Both the position numbers and the translations under genes were made by a program. Shown one piece after another: positions 30,944 to 42,068 of a stretch of DNA of 64,000 nucleotides. Within the stretch, counting starts at the first letter, position 1; every line of letters begins with the position of its first letter. This stretch comes from Sarcophilus harrisii. Its lineage: Eukaryota > Chordata > Mammalia > Dasyuromorphia > Dasyuridae. The stretch covers positions 517,413,665-517,477,664 of the forward strand of contig NC_045427.1 of NCBI RefSeq assembly GCF_902635505.1, in the 5' to 3' direction. Under the pieces are notes generated by a model that was not told the DNA's origin, did no database searches, and saw only the letters and a program-made list of their open reading frames with translations.

Positions 30944-32021
30944 GAGAGAAGAAAGAAAAGGAAGGAAGGGAAGAGAAAACATTAATTGTGCGAATTATTA
31001 GGACTATGGCTAGAAAAGGAAGATTGTCCCCATTCTCAAAGAACTCTCATTCCAGTTGGGGGGAGATAACAAATTTAGAGGATTTAGCTGAAAATTGAAT
31101 GGTAAGCCCAGCAGTTTTTAGGATATATTGACAAGTCACGGGATACCTAGGAGTCTGGAAGATGCAGAGATAGGAGCGATGGTATGAGAAGGCTTGGTGG
31201 TCCTTCGGAGTCAGTATCAGAGCAGCTGGAAAAAAGCTAAAAGAGCCTCTTCCGAGACTATTGGGAAGAGGAGGGGCAGGCCCAGGAATCAGAATGGAGT
31301 GAACACAGCAAACATTCCCCCTTGGCGATGAGGGGGTTCAGCATTTAGCCTGAAAAGAGCAAGATGGAGAAAACCCTGACAAGAATGTTTCAGGGGAAGG
31401 AGATGGAATCTCGGCAGGGTGAGGGTAGGGAGGAAGGCACAAAGAGAAGGCTAGAACAGCAAACTGTAATTCATCGGGAGTACTTTGCAGAGGTCCCCAG
31501 AGAAAAACTGGGATTGGTCGGAGAACCACCTTAAGTGCAGAATGATTGCAAAGGGGAGGGAAAGGAACTTTAAAAGCCGAATAGAATGCCACTTGGCATC
31601 ATTTCCCAGACTGCCTTTTAAAGATTCTGTTGAAACAAGCCAGGTCTCCTTTGGTGCTGGGAAGTGGAGGCCAGGCTTCTTTTTCTCAAAGGGAAGCCAT
31701 CTGGTGGCTGCATCGAAAAGTTACAGAAATGCGTTTTAAGGTTTTCCTTTCCTCTCTGTACCAGACTCCTTAACCTGGGAATTCGGGCATGAAATAGGGT
31801 TTAGCCATGCCCTGGTGCCCGCCTCACATTTCTCCATCTAATATGTGCTTGACTGAATTTGGAGCTTGATTGCAAGAGTGGGGAGATGTGGTTCCTTAGT
31901 TCTCAGAAAGAGATCAGAAGTGTCTGGGGGGAATGGGAATGGATAAGGAAATGGAGCCTGCCTGTCTGTACTTCTTGGCCATTTTCCTCTTTGTCTCAGA
32001 TCTTCAATTCAATTTAATTCA
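30944..32021. other. Low-repeat, CpG-containing stretch
   Basis: About 1.08 kb with almost no recognised repeat and more CpG than the surroundings between 31190 and 31790. Overlapping 84-codon frames on both strands (31338-31739) have no domain. It could be regulatory DNA; a CTCF-like site lies at 31696. Confidence 0.55.
31696..31710 (-). promoter_or_regulatory. CTCF-like motif
   Basis: The minus strand reads 'cagccaccagatggc', a good match to the CTCF core CCACCAGRKGGC. It sits in low-repeat DNA. The motif alone does not prove binding. Confidence 0.5.
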
Positions 32022-32110
32022 ATTCAACAAACACTTATTAAACTTCTATTATTATGCCAGGGGCTGGATATGGGAGGATAAAACAAAAGATAGCAATAGG
32101 ATGGTAGGTT
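32022..32110 (+). mobile_element. Ancient repeat, 'tactatgtgcc' type
   Basis: The sequence 'caacaaacacttattaaact' and 'tatgccaggggctggatatg' is the start of the same old repeat. Confidence 0.5.
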
Positions 32111-32424
32111 AATCCTAGCTCAATTTCAAATCAGGAAATGGAGACCCAGAGAGGCTGTAACATCCTCAGAGGGGAGGGTCACATGCTTTTATGTTTTGTA
32201 AAAAGTCCTAGGTTCTTATGCTGGCCTTTCACCTCCCCTGAAGCTTCAGGTAAATGTGTCTGGAGTGCCAGAGAAGGCTAACAGAAGGAACTGATTGTTC
32301 TGATTTCTATGTCCTCATCTCAGGGACTCCAAGTCAAAAAAGGAAAATTCTCTAGAGCACAGGAATATTTGGAGTAAAGTATCCAAGCTAACTAACTTTT
32401 TTCTATTAAGCTAAAGGGCCCCTT

Positions 32425-32675
32425 CTGTTATTATTCATTTGTTTAGTCCCATTTTCTATTATCCCATTTGGGGTTTTCTTGGCAAAAAAATTGATTGGAA
32501 TGATCTACCATTTCTTTTGCCAGATCATATTCCAACTAAAAAAACTTAGAGAAACAAGAGTTAAGTGACTTACTCGAGGTCACATAGCTAGGACATGTCT
32601 GAGACTGAATTTGAACTCAGATCTTCCTGACTCCAGACCTGACACTCTATCCATGGAGTTACCTAAGCCCCGCTA
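32425..32675 (-). mobile_element. WSINE1-like SINE (minus)
   Basis: The sequence 'atcccatttggggttttctt', 'tggaatgatctaccatttct', 'aagtgacttactcgaggtca' and 'cttcctgactccagacctga' shows near full-length reversed order. Confidence 0.9.
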
Positions 32676-33069
32676 TTTTAAGTCTATTGAAACAATTCTG
32701 ATAGCAGAAGCAAGACCTGATAGTGCCCTCAATGAGTTAAGTTAGGGGCAAACTTGGCTACTAAAAGTTCTATTTCTTCTTATGCCATCTTTATGTCAGA
32801 TTGGGTGAACATTCACATTTCACAAGTTAGTACACTATTCTTACATTAACAATTCTATTTTCAACTCAGTTTATTTTTATTTAATTGATGTAAGCCAAGC
32901 AAAAAAATAATAAATGATGCCTATGTTTACCCATATATTCTTGAGACTAATTATTAGAGTTTATTTTCCTCTCTCCTTTCTATCCCTTCTCCCCAATGCT
33001 TTTTGCCATCAAAAAAGACAGGTATAGATAGGAAAAGTCAGGCTGAGAATGGAACCTGCAATAAACAAA
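32676..33069. other. Unique AT-rich stretch
   Basis: No gene and no confident repeat. Confidence 0.45.
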
Positions 33070-33475
33070 ATCAAATAAAGGCTAGATGATATAGCAAAAA
33101 GAGCATCAGATTTGGCACCAGAGGATCTGGCCCCCAACACTGCTAGCAGTGGATAGAGCACCTGGAGTGAAGTCAGGAAGACTCATCCTCTTGAGTGCAA
33201 ATTCAGTCTAAGACACTGACTAGCTATGTCAGCCTGGGCAAGTCACTTCACCCTGTTTGCTCTGTTTCCCCATCTGTCAAATGAGCGAAGAAAGAAATGG
33301 CAAACCACTCTGGTATCTTTGCCCCCTCAAAAAAACAAAACAAAAAAAACCCAAATGGGGTCTCAAAGGGTCAGACACAGCTGAATAGCAACCTGATCCA
33401 ACTATTTACCATCTGTGGATGACCTTACACCTCAATTTCTTACTCTTGAAAATCAGGGGATTGGACTAGATCAGA
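33070..33475 (+). mobile_element. MIR-type SINE (plus), split by a WSINE1-like SINE
   Basis: The left part at 33070-33130 ('agcaaaaagagcatcagatt') and right part at about 33392-33475 ('catctgtggatgaccttaca', 'aggggattggactagatcag') belong to one old SINE; the middle is a younger SINE. Confidence 0.75.
33131..33391 (+). mobile_element. WSINE1-like SINE (plus) inside a MIR
   Basis: The sequence 'gcagtggatagagcacctgg', 'gcctgggcaagtcacttcac', 'gaaatggcaaaccactctgg' and 'aatggggtctcaaagggtca' is a complete SINE with an A-rich slip before the tail domain. Confidence 0.9.
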
Positions 33476-33675
33476 GGTTTCCATTGAAGAGGTCCCACAA
33501 ACAGATTTCAAAAGGTCTGTGATCTTGGCTAGAAAAAAAATGCATCTTTATTTTCATTCGCTGAACTGAAATTCAGCATTGCCTTCAATTATTTTAAAAT
33601 TTTATTTTGAGAAGAGGTTCATAAGCTTTATCATATTGTCAAAGGGATCTATGACACCCACAAAAGGGATAGGGA
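33466..33675 (+). mobile_element. hAT-like non-autonomous element, copy 1
   Basis: The sequence 'gcatctttattttcattcgc', 'gagaagaggttcataagctt' and 'gtcaaagggatctatgacac' is shared in altered form with 62325-62510 and, reversed, 54893-55012. From memory, the family's 'ggttcttaacct' end fits hAT elements. Confidence 0.6.
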
Positions 33676-33727
33676 TGTTACACAACATCTAATCTTTTCT
33701 GATTACTAATAGTCATTAGACATGATC

Positions 33728-34040
33728 TACAGTTATCCCTTCTACATTGAAGGGGGGTTAGGGACAAAGCATTCCATGATCTGGAAAATCTATGTAAAAA
33801 TTTTTGTGTCAGAGAAAAAGTCTTAATTATTATGGTGTTAAAAGATAAATTATACAATATTATACACATATTTTATGCATTTCTGAGTTTCTAAATTTTT
33901 TCTGTGTCATCTGCTGGTCTTCATATATCATCTACAACTTCTACAAAACTTCCCCAAAATACCCATTTAATTTCTTATGCAAACCTGTGATGTATCAGAA
34001 CTGCAATGGGGAAAGTCATGATGTGGAAAGGATAACTGTA
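33728..34040. mobile_element. Tc1/mariner-type (Tigger-like) MITE with TA target sites
   Basis: A 309-bp unit (33730-34038) with inverted ends 'cagttatccctt' and 'gaaaggataactg', bordered by TA on each side (33728-33729, 34039-34040). Short inverted ends with TA duplication are diagnostic of the Tc1/mariner/pogo group. It encodes no transposase, only a 63-codon chance frame. Confidence 0.8.
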
Positions 34041-34117
34041 TTTATCCATACCACAGTCCTGGCTGCATGGCAATAATTCTGATAGCATTCATTCCCTTAG
34101 CCTTAATAAACTGTCAG

Positions 34118-34145
34118 TTTTTTTTTTGTTTGTTTGTTTGTTTTA
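34118..34145. repeat. T-tract and (GTTT)n
   Basis: A run of T followed by four or so GTTT units. Confidence 0.9.
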
Positions 34146-34266
34146 CCATTAATAAACTGTCAAATCTATTTGACCAAAGTGCATTTCAAGAAAGTCAGTG
34201 TTTATCATGGGACCTGGAACCTCAAATATTCTCTACAAATGCTAACTATTTACCATCACCATCTTG

Positions 34267-34305
34267 TATTATTATTATTATTATGTTGTTGTTGTTGTTG
34301 TTGTG
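34267..34305. repeat. Compound (ATT)n(GTT)n microsatellite
   Basis: About five ATT units run into about six GTT units. The Ile/Leu/Val/Cys-rich frames across it are artefacts. Confidence 0.9.
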
Positions 34306-34934
34306 TTATATTATCTCCCCCCAACAAGCAAAACAGTTATGTGATTGAAACAGCTAACACTTTAAGAAGTGAAGAGACATATTGTGAGTGCAATCATTGT
34401 AACTGCTAGACATGTCAGAGGTGAGAAGTTCCTCCATCAAAGTATCAAGTCGCAGATACCTTGTCCTTCTGTGGCTTTATCCTTGCTTTCTTTTCTAGAA
34501 ATGTGATATCTTTCCTAGGAGACCCCCATAGGGAATAGCAATGTTGAATATAAAGGTATAAAATGTTAGTTGTAGACTTTTAGGAGGTATGTTGGAACTG
34601 GGTGGGGCTATTTGGCACTTCTTATCAAGTCTTGTGTGTAAGGACAAGCTGAACAGGACAGATGGACTAAGCCTGATGCACTTGGGAAAAAAAATCCACA
34701 CCTTTTTTTCATATGAAAAATGTTTTAAAATTTAACAAACACCAAATAAAATGACCATTTTCACATAACATTGTGGACTGAGAAAGAATGAGAGGTGAAT
34801 CTGTGAAACTCTATTACATAGAGATTACATTTCTTTTTCATTGTATCATAAATTCAGTGTGTAACTGTAAAATCATCATGCTTATCTGTAATTACTTTTG
34901 GATTTCTTTCTATTATCTTCTCATTTAGGGGGAG
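34306..34934. other. Unique stretch, no gene supported
   Basis: No repeat was recognised with confidence. A 68-codon minus frame (34495-34701) has no domain. Confidence 0.5.
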
Positions 34935-35741
34935 ATGGAGGAGGAAGAAACCCTATTCTTCACTCTACTTTCACTCCCAATTCTTATTTACCTTCAACTA
35001 AAAAAGAAGGGGGAAAATTTCTTCATAATAAATATGTATGACCAAACAAAACAAATTTCTGCATCCAGTTCCCCCCAAAATGTATATCTCATTCTTGAGT
35101 TCTTCACCTTCCTGACAAGCAGGCTTCATCACTAATCCTTTGGAATTGTAGTTGATAATTGCTTTGATCAGAGTTCCTCAGTGTTTCAAAGGAGTTTTTC
35201 TTTACACCACTGATGTTATTGTAGAAATTATTCTCCTCTTTTTTTACTTCACTCTACATCTGTAGGCCAAAAACTCTGAAGGTCTTCCCTCCACAGGTAG
35301 ATATTTTTGTGATGGTAAATTAGGTCATTTTTTTGTCTCAATTCTTATGTAGTCCTTAATCACTGAATGGGCATTACCTTAGACAAATTGAGACCTGTCA
35401 AGGAAAGACCTTCATTTAAAAGACCAAGGCATCCTGAGCCATCCCTATGAATCTTAACTTTTGTCTTGCAGCTCTCCCTCACTTAACAACCATTTCACAC
35501 AAGAGTCAAGACATTAGCTTCATATTATTGGTCTTTGAGAATGTAGAATAAATAGAAACAGCTTCAGTTCATATTAATCTTTTCAAGTTTCTACAAAAAT
35601 CATCCCTTTCATTGTTTCCTATGGTGAAATAATATCTGATTATATTCATCCATCATCATTTGTTCAGCCATTTCCCCAATGGATATGTACCTCCTTAGTT
35701 TCAGTTCTTTGTTACCACAAAAAATAAATAAATAAAGGTTA

Positions 35742-35866
35742 GGGACAACTAGATGATGCAGGAGATAGATCACAGGACTTGAGTTCAAATCCAGCTTCAG
35801 ACACTTAATACTAACTGTGTGATCCTGGACAAGTCACTTAACTCTAATTGCCTTGCAAAAATAAGT
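35742..35866 (+). mobile_element. WSINE1-like SINE head (plus) in an L1
   Basis: The sequence 'gggacaactagatgatgcag', 'gagttcaaatccagcttcag' and 'gacaagtcacttaactctaa', ending 'ttgccttgcaaaaa', is a short form. Confidence 0.85.
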
Positions 35867-36388
35867 CACTGTAAGATATTTTTTATACAAGTGGATCTTT
35901 TTCCTCTTTCTTTAATCTCTTTGGGATATAGACCTAGTAGTGGCACTGCTGGATAAAAAAATGTATATACAATTATAGTGACTTTTGTGGAATAGTTTCA
36001 AATTACATTCCAGAATAGCTAGGTCAGTTCATACCTCTACAGACAGTGTGTTATTATTGCCTGTTTTCCCACAGCTCCATCAACTAATGCCATTTTCCTT
36101 TTTTTTGGTAATTTTTGACAATGTAATGGGTCTGGATTTGCTTGGAGTTGCCTGCTTGGAGTGGCTTTTATTGATTCATTTACTTTTTTATATTATTATT
36201 GATAGGTTAGATTTCTTCCTTTGAAAAAAATGACTGCTCATATCCTTTAATTATCTATAAGAGAATGGCTTTTGTTCTAATAAATTTGAAAGAGTTCCTT
36301 ATATATCTTGGATATGAGACCTTATCTGACAGATTTTCTTCAAAGATTTTCTTCCTTTATTTCCCTTCTATTTTTAACTACATTTGTT

Positions 36389-36420
36389 GTTTTGTGTGTG
36401 TGTGTGTGTGTGTGTGTGCG
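36389..36420. repeat. (GT)n microsatellite
   Basis: About 14 GT units inside the reversed L1. Confidence 0.95.
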
Positions 36421-36639
36421 TACATGCAAGAACATGTGTAAAGTCTTTAATTTCATATAATCAGAATTATCCATTTTTGTCTTTATTGCTTGTCATGGAG
36501 GAAGCTAAAATGAAGGAAGAATAGGGACTAAACAATTTATTTCATTCATTCTATCTCATCAATTACCAAGTCTTGCTGGGTTTTCTTTTTAATGTCTTAT
36601 ATATATATCTTCCTTCTTCTCACCTTCTAGGATAGCTGA

Positions 36640-36905
36640 GTCAGCCAGATGGCACAGTAGATAGAGTGCTGGGCCTGAAATCAGGAAGAACTGAATTCAC
36701 ATATGACTTCAGACTGTGTGACTTTGGGTGAGTCACTTACCCTGTGTTTGCCTCAGTTTCCTTAACTGTAAAAGGGGATAAGAATGGTACCTATCTCTCC
36801 AGGTTGTTGTGAGAATCAAATGAGGCAATATTTGTAAAATGCTTAGTACAGTGCCTGGCACATAGTGGGTGCTATGTAAATAGTAGCTATCATTATTATT
36901 TTAGA
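36640..36905 (+). mobile_element. MAR1 CORE-SINE, near complete (plus)
   Basis: The tRNA-like head 'gccagatggcacagtagata' is followed by core 'gcctcagtttccttaactgt', 'ccaggttgttgtgagaatca' and the 3' end 'cctggcacatagtgggtgct'. Confidence 0.92.
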
Positions 36906-37091
36906 ATCCCAAAATGCTGTAGTAATATTCAATTTACTTCAGTGTTATTGAATAACCAGTACCACATGCAGTTTTATATGTACAACACTGTGCTGGGGAT
37001 ACTAAGAATGGGAGAGCGAAAGAGACATAATCCCAGTTCTCAAGGAATTTACAGCCTAGTAGGAGGAATACCTACATGTATCAAATCATAT

Positions 37092-37190
37092 CATTAGACA
37101 GCTCAAATCTGGGCAAATTATTTTGTGCCTCAGTTTCCTTGCGTGTAAAATGAGAACTTTAAAGTCTCTTTCAGCTCTAAATTTATGATC
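37092..37190 (+). mobile_element. MIR-type SINE fragment (plus)
   Basis: The sequence 'gggcaaattattttgtgcct', 'cagtttccttgcgtgtaaaa' and 'ctctttcagctctaaattta' is a SINE inserted in the older repeat. Confidence 0.8.
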
Positions 37191-37704
37191 CTTAGTATAA
37201 TGCTGGTTAATATATGAGAAGGACAAAGGAAAGACTTAGACTAAGTAGGCTAGAAAAATTTAATGAGGGACAAATTGACTTTGTCTGAAGGAATTCATGG
37301 AGGCTGCCTGAAGGAGGTGACATGAGCTGAGCCTTGAAAAGAGAGAAAGATTTCCATGGATTAGAGAAAAGTGCATTCTAGGCACAGAAGCCCACTGGGT
37401 CTATATATATGTTTACAGGTGGGAGAAGGCAGAATGATACTGGGAAGGAGCTAGGATAGTCTTAGTTGGCTGGTTTTAGAGTATGTAAAAGAGCGGTATA
37501 CAAAGGTGGGATGAAAAGGCAGATTAGGGTCAGATGGTAGAAGTTTTTAAGTGAAAGACTAAAGAGTTTGTCTAGAGACAATAGAAACCCATTGAAGGTT
37601 TCTGAGTAAGAAAGAAATAGTGTTCCATCAAAGCATTAGAAGTGTTCTTTTGGCATCCTAGTAAGGAATGAATCAGAGATAGAAAGATGCAAAGTAAGGA
37701 AATT

Positions 37705-37945
37705 CATTATGAGGGTGATGGTCCTAAGAAGACAGCATTAGACCTGGAGTCAGGAAGACATCCTCCTGAGTCCTACTTCCTAGCTGTGTGACCCTGGGCA
37801 AGTGACTTCATCCTGTTTGCCTCAGTTTCTTCATCTGTAAAATGAGCTGGAGAAGCAAATGGCAAACCTCTCCAGTTTCTCTGCCAAGAAAACCCCACAT
37901 GAGGTCATGAAGAGTAGGATTCAATTGAAAAGTAAATGAACAACA
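37705..37945 (+). mobile_element. WSINE1-like SINE (plus)
   Basis: The sequence 'agacctggagtcaggaagac', 'ctgtgtgaccctgggcaagt' and 'gaagcaaatggcaaacctct', ending in 'gaacaacacaaca', is inserted in the ancient repeat. Confidence 0.9.
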
Positions 37946-38334
37946 CAACAGAGGATAAGATTCTCCATTACTAAGTAATGGAGTAACATACCAAGTATGT
38001 GAGTAGTGGAAGGATTTGGGAGATAGTTGATTTATGACTGAAAAGTCTCCTGAAGAGGAGAAAGGTACAGCAGAGACAGAAAAGAGTGAAAGATAACTTT
38101 AAAAGTCTTAAGCCTGGGTCATTGGGAGGATAGAAATAAGGAAATTAGAAGGAGGGACATGTTTCGAGAAAAGATGTTGAAACAACTTTGTGGGACACTC
38201 AAGCTTATGGGATGAGAGAATGATGAATCATCAGAGAAGACCAAGGGGTTGTTAAACAGGTAAGTGGAGAACCAGGAGTTCACCAGTACTAGTGAACTGG
38301 AAGGCAAGGGAAGAAAGAGGATCATACCTTCATA

Positions 38335-38480
38335 GACAAAGGGCTAGAAGAGACTCTAGTGGTCAAGTCCAATGTTTTCAATTTTACAAATAGGAAAAAG
38401 GAGACCCAGAGTAGGGAAAATGATTTTCCTATGTTCTTATAGCTGGTAAGGGGTAGAGTCAGAGATTGAACTGGAGTGTT
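38335..38480 (-). mobile_element. MIR-type SINE (minus)
   Basis: The sequence 'aaagggctagaagagactct', 'caattttacaaataggaaaa' and 'cttatagctggtaaggggta' follows reversed MIR order. Confidence 0.75.
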
Positions 38481-38669
38481 TTAAGGCTCAAGTGAGAAAA
38501 TGGGTTAAAAAAAAGCACTGCAAGCCTTAAAATGCCATATTAGTGCCAATTATTCACTTTAATCATTAGCCTACCATCACCAAGCCTCTGATGCAGTGAT
38601 AACTTCCTTCCCTGAGCTTCCTGCATTCCTGCTGAGCTCAAGCAATATTTATAGAGCAATACAAAGGTG

Positions 38670-38850
38670 TGCTGGTAAATGTTTAACAACTGGGCTCTCT
38701 AGGGGGAAAATGTGTGCTCATATACTTATAAACTTTAATTGAATTATTAACACTTTCTTAAGTCTAGATAACCAACAAAACAATGAATCAAGTCCTGAAG
38801 TTAAAATGTTCACACTGGAAGTTTAACAAACATGATCACATGATAAATTT
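38670..38850 (+). mobile_element. Ancient repeat shared with 46856-47565, copy 1
   Basis: The sequence 'gctggtaaatgtttaacaac', 'agtctagataaccaacaaaa' and 'gttcacactggaagtttaac' reappears in the same order at 46858, 47427 and 47497. It is probably an old DNA transposon or a conserved repeat-derived element. The DNA to the left (38540-38670) is unique and low in repeats. Confidence 0.7.
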
Positions 38851-38989
38851 AACAATCAACCTTTCCACACAGTTAGAGCTGGTTCTAGTATATCCCCAAT
38901 TTAAACTAGGATCTATGACTTCAAATACAGTGTTTTTTCTTCCTGAATGAAGGGTTAGTCAACACTATTAAATAATGAAGGAAATTCAA

Positions 38990-39330
38990 GGTAATTGAAT
39001 ACAAGGAAAAAGCTATTGAATTTGGTAATTAAGTGGTGGTGTCAGAAGCCAGATTGCAAGGAGGGGAGGAGTGAGTGGCTGGAAAGGAATCAGAAATATC
39101 CAGTATGACATAATCTTCCTAGAAATTTAGCTGAGAAGGAAGTAGGGTAGGGCAAAGAGAAGCACAGAATGATTTGAAGTTGTGTGGAAGTCGAGAGAGA
39201 GATTACTTTTACCTTTTTTTCTTGAGGAGAAGGGAGGATTGAGCATGTTTGTAGGTAGCAGAAGGAAACAGAAAAGGGAAGAAAGTTTTAAGACAAAAAA
39301 GACAAAGAGGATGGTGGATAGAATAAGATC
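38990..39330 (+). mobile_element. Ancient mammal-wide repeat fragment
   Basis: Purine-rich order 'ggtggtgtcagaagccagat', 'gcaaggaggggaggagtgag' and 'gattgagcatgtttgtaggt' looks like a further part of the 36955-38330 repeat family. Assignment uncertain. Confidence 0.45.
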
Positions 39331-39667
39331 ATAGAGGGTTTTCTAGGTAATTTCTCTCCCTCTAATCCTGCTTCTATCTAATCTATACTGCATACAAACT
39401 ATCCCCAGATTAATCTGTCCATTTTCATAATATTGCTATCTTACTTGAGAAACCGCAATGTTACATGTTGCAATGTTACATAATGCATGTTGCTTGAACA
39501 TTTCTGACATTCAATATTTTTTACTTTACCTATGTAATGATAGAAATGGAGATAAAAGACAGATATGCAGGAATGAATTTCTAGAACTTCTAGACTGACT
39601 GGTATGTTAATCATTTGCTTGGACATAAATTATTCCAGAGCAATGTAGTCATGAAGTCAGCTTGCCT
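39331..39667. other. Unique stretch, possible L2 relic
   Basis: The sequence 'tctaatcctgcttctatcta' to 'agattaatctgtccattttc' vaguely resembles an upstream L2 3' block. Otherwise nothing. A small 'atgttacatgttgcaatgtt' direct repeat is present near 39460. Confidence 0.4.
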
Positions 39668-40170
39668 AGCACCTTCAATTCTTTTCAATGAACATGTATT
39701 AAGTGTGCCTGACAAAAATGAAGCTTTACCTTTCCTCATGAAGCTTCCATACTGTTCAAAAATACAAAATGTACACAAACAAGTAAATATAAATTAATTG
39801 ATGGAGAGAGAGAGCTCCAACTTCTCCAGGTGAGTTGGAATGTAGACATAGACTTCAAATGCCAGGACAAAGAACTGTATTTTATCCTAAAGGACACAGT
39901 GAGCTACTGAAAGTCTTTGAACAAGGGAGCAACAGGTCCACTAAAAGAATCACTGGTCTAGGAAGAGAAGGGAAGGAAAGGTGAGGCAAGGCAAAGCAAG
40001 ACAAGGCAAAGCAGGGACCAATTAGAATGCTATTGCTATAGTCCTTGTGAATGGGAAATGAGAGCTTGAAGTATTTAAGGGTAGCAGTTTTATGAAAGGG
40101 CCAAAGGAAATTCAGACAAAAGATGTTATGAAATTAGAACTGACAAGATCTAGCACTGTCAAGATGTAAG
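39668..40170 (+). mobile_element. Ancient mammal-wide repeat, 'tgagctactgaaag' type
   Basis: The sequence 'caatgaacatgtattaagtg', 'ctgtattttatcctaaagga', 'agctactgaaagtctttgaa' and 'tgctattgctatagtccttg' is the same class as 9440-9545. A GGCAAAGCA-like stretch (39985-40015) is a local slip. Confidence 0.5.
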
Positions 40171-40468
40171 TGAAGGAAAGCAGCTTCAAGTAGATATAAA
40201 AGGGTGATTGGCTATTGAGGGTTCAGCCCTTGAGGTATACATGGTCCTGCAACTGCTTTCTCTTTGTGGAAGATTGTTGAGCTTGCTTTCAGGATTAAAT
40301 GATGGAGGAAGCTTTTCCCTTCTGGTTTCAAAATATGTACAGATAGACTCTAACTGTTTCCTGGATGGCAAGCTCATGCCTGAGAATGCACACAAAAAAT
40401 TCAAATAGATCAATATTCCCTGATGAATTTCAAGTAAGTAACTGCAAGAGAAAATATTATGAGGCTAC

Positions 40469-40470
<2 letters not shown>

Positions 40471-40537
<67 letters not shown>
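40471..40537. repeat. Compound (GT)n(AGT)n microsatellite
   Basis: About 18 GT units followed by about 10 AGT units. The Leu/His/Thr run in the minus frame is an artefact of it. Confidence 0.97.
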
Positions 40538-40559
40538 ATAGAAGTAGGTTGATGTATCT

Positions 40560-41165
40560 ACCATAATTCTCTCCCCACTTCAATCTATCCTCCATTAAGC
40601 CATCAATATGGTTTTCCTAAAGCACAGGTCTAACCATGTTGCTTCCCTACTCAGTGGGTTCCAGTGCCTCCAGTGCCATGAAGATCAGATACAAAATCTT
40701 TTGTTTGGTATTCAAAGCCCTTCATTACTTTGGTCCCCCCACACACACCTTTCTAATATTCTTAAACCTTATATCTCCTCATGTACTCTTTGATCCAGTG
40801 ATGGTGGGCTCCTCACTGTTCACCAACATGATATTCCATCTTTCAGCTCTGGGCCTTTTCTTTGCTTATCCTGTAAGTCTGGAATGCTCATCCTCCTCGT
40901 CTCTACCTACCAGCTTCCCTGCTATTTCAAGTACTGACTAAAATCCCATTTTCTACAGGAAGCCTTTCCCCATCCTTCTTAATTTCTAGTGCCTTCCCTC
41001 TGTTAATGATTTCCTTTAATCTTATACATAGCTGATTTGTATGTATTTATTTGCTTGTTCTCTCTCCTATTAGTCTCCTTGAAGATAGGAATCAACTTTT
41101 GCCTTTCTTTGTATCTCTAGCACTTAGCACAGTGCCCAAGGAGCAGGTACTTAATGAATGCTCAT
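40560..41165 (+). mobile_element. L2 LINE 3' end, about 600 bp (plus)
   Basis: The whole L2 3' block order is visible: 'ggttttcctaaagcacaggt', 'cagatacaaaatcttttgtt', 'tattcaaagcccttcattac', 'tacaggaagcctttccccat', 'tttgtatctctagcacttag', ending 'ggtacttaatgaatgctcat'. The 101-codon frame here is an L2 remnant. Old and inactive. Confidence 0.88.
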
Positions 41166-41169
41166 GACT

Positions 41170-41798
41170 ATAGCTGCAGACAGCACCTTATTTCTCCACT
41201 TAGCTTCCATGTGACTGTGATCTTTTGGATTTTCCCTGTTGTCTTTCTCTGCTCTGTTTCTTTCCTGATCTTAGATTTGAAATCAGAGATGGAAGCGGGT
41301 TACAACACAGTGAGCTTTTAAAAAGTCAGAAAAGTCCGCAGAATCCCAGCAATTAGAGTACATAACAAAGTCTATCAATAGGCTGAAGTAGCAAGTGAGG
41401 AGCCATTCCTAAGGAGCAACTTTCTTGACCTAGCCCAGCAGTGAACCAACTTGGGCAATGAAACACTTTGTGCTGCAAAAGAGTGATTCATCTATTAGCT
41501 ATCCCACCCACAGAAGTAAACTTAGCTAGGGGAGAATATTTCATAACTATCACTTTGCATGAGTCCATTTCTCTCAGGAACCAAGGAGAAAAGAAGAATG
41601 TGTTCCCAGTTTAAAGGAGTTTTGTACTTTACATTCTTCAGTACAGATCCTTTCTTTTTTAGGCTAATTGATGTAAACCAACTAGTTGATATAGGGGAGG
41701 CAATACCTGATTGATTTAATATTGGAGGAACATATTGGATGGATGCTCAGGAGTGATGGTACTAGGTAAAACACTCCCAACCCTTTAAAGTTGTATTC
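41170..41798. other. Low-repeat unique stretch
   Basis: About 630 bp with no recognised repeat, moderately AT-rich. Candidate conserved non-coding DNA, but nothing specific was seen. Confidence 0.4.
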
Positions 41799-41800
41799 TA

Positions 41801-41945
41801 GGGGCAGCTAGATGACATAGTAAATAGAGTATCATCACTGGAGTCAGGAAGACCTGAGTTCAAATCCAGTCTAAGATACTTAATGCTTTTTAGCTGTATG
41901 ATCCTGGACAAGTCATCTAATCCCAATTGCCAATTTGCCAAGGGA
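41801..41945 (+). mobile_element. WSINE1-like SINE head (plus)
   Basis: The sequence 'ggggcagctagatgacatag', 'gaagacctgagttcaaatcc' and 'gacaagtcatctaatcccaa' is one of the better-preserved SINE heads. Confidence 0.92.
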
Positions 41946-42068
41946 AGTTAGGGTTAAGAGAAACCCAGAGTTTATATAATACATAGACATATTAGGGTAT
42001 ATAAGTAAGGATTCTCCTTCCTATGACACACATTGCATTTGCATATTGCAAATAGATTTATATCCATT

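Larger units (their letters stand above)
34935..36510 (-). mobile_element. Old L1 (minus), about 1.5 kb, with a SINE inside
   Basis: Reversed L1 3' UTR and ORF2 end: 'acttcactctacatctgtag', 'ccccaatggatatgtacctc', 'aatctctttgggatatagac', 'tatcttggatatgagacctt'. Many gaps and breaks. Same old subfamily as 13090-13640. A SINE occupies 35742-35866. Confidence 0.75.
36955..38330 (+). mobile_element. Long ancient mammal-wide repeat with two SINEs inside
   Basis: Blocks 36955-37090, 37191-37700 and 37950-38330 follow one old repeat: 'gtgctggggatactaagaat', 'aggaggtgacatgagctgag', 'gtgcattctaggcacagaag', 'gaaacccattgaaggtttct', 'gaccaaggggttgttaaaca'. I recognise the order from mammalian repeats but cannot name the family safely. 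Confidence 0.55.

Noticed and set aside
36640-36700. tRNA gene
   Set aside because: The tRNA-like A and B boxes belong to SINE heads; no intact cloverleaf was found here or in the other SINEs.
40410-40595. Leu10-(Thr-His)n frame
   Set aside because: A microsatellite translation.
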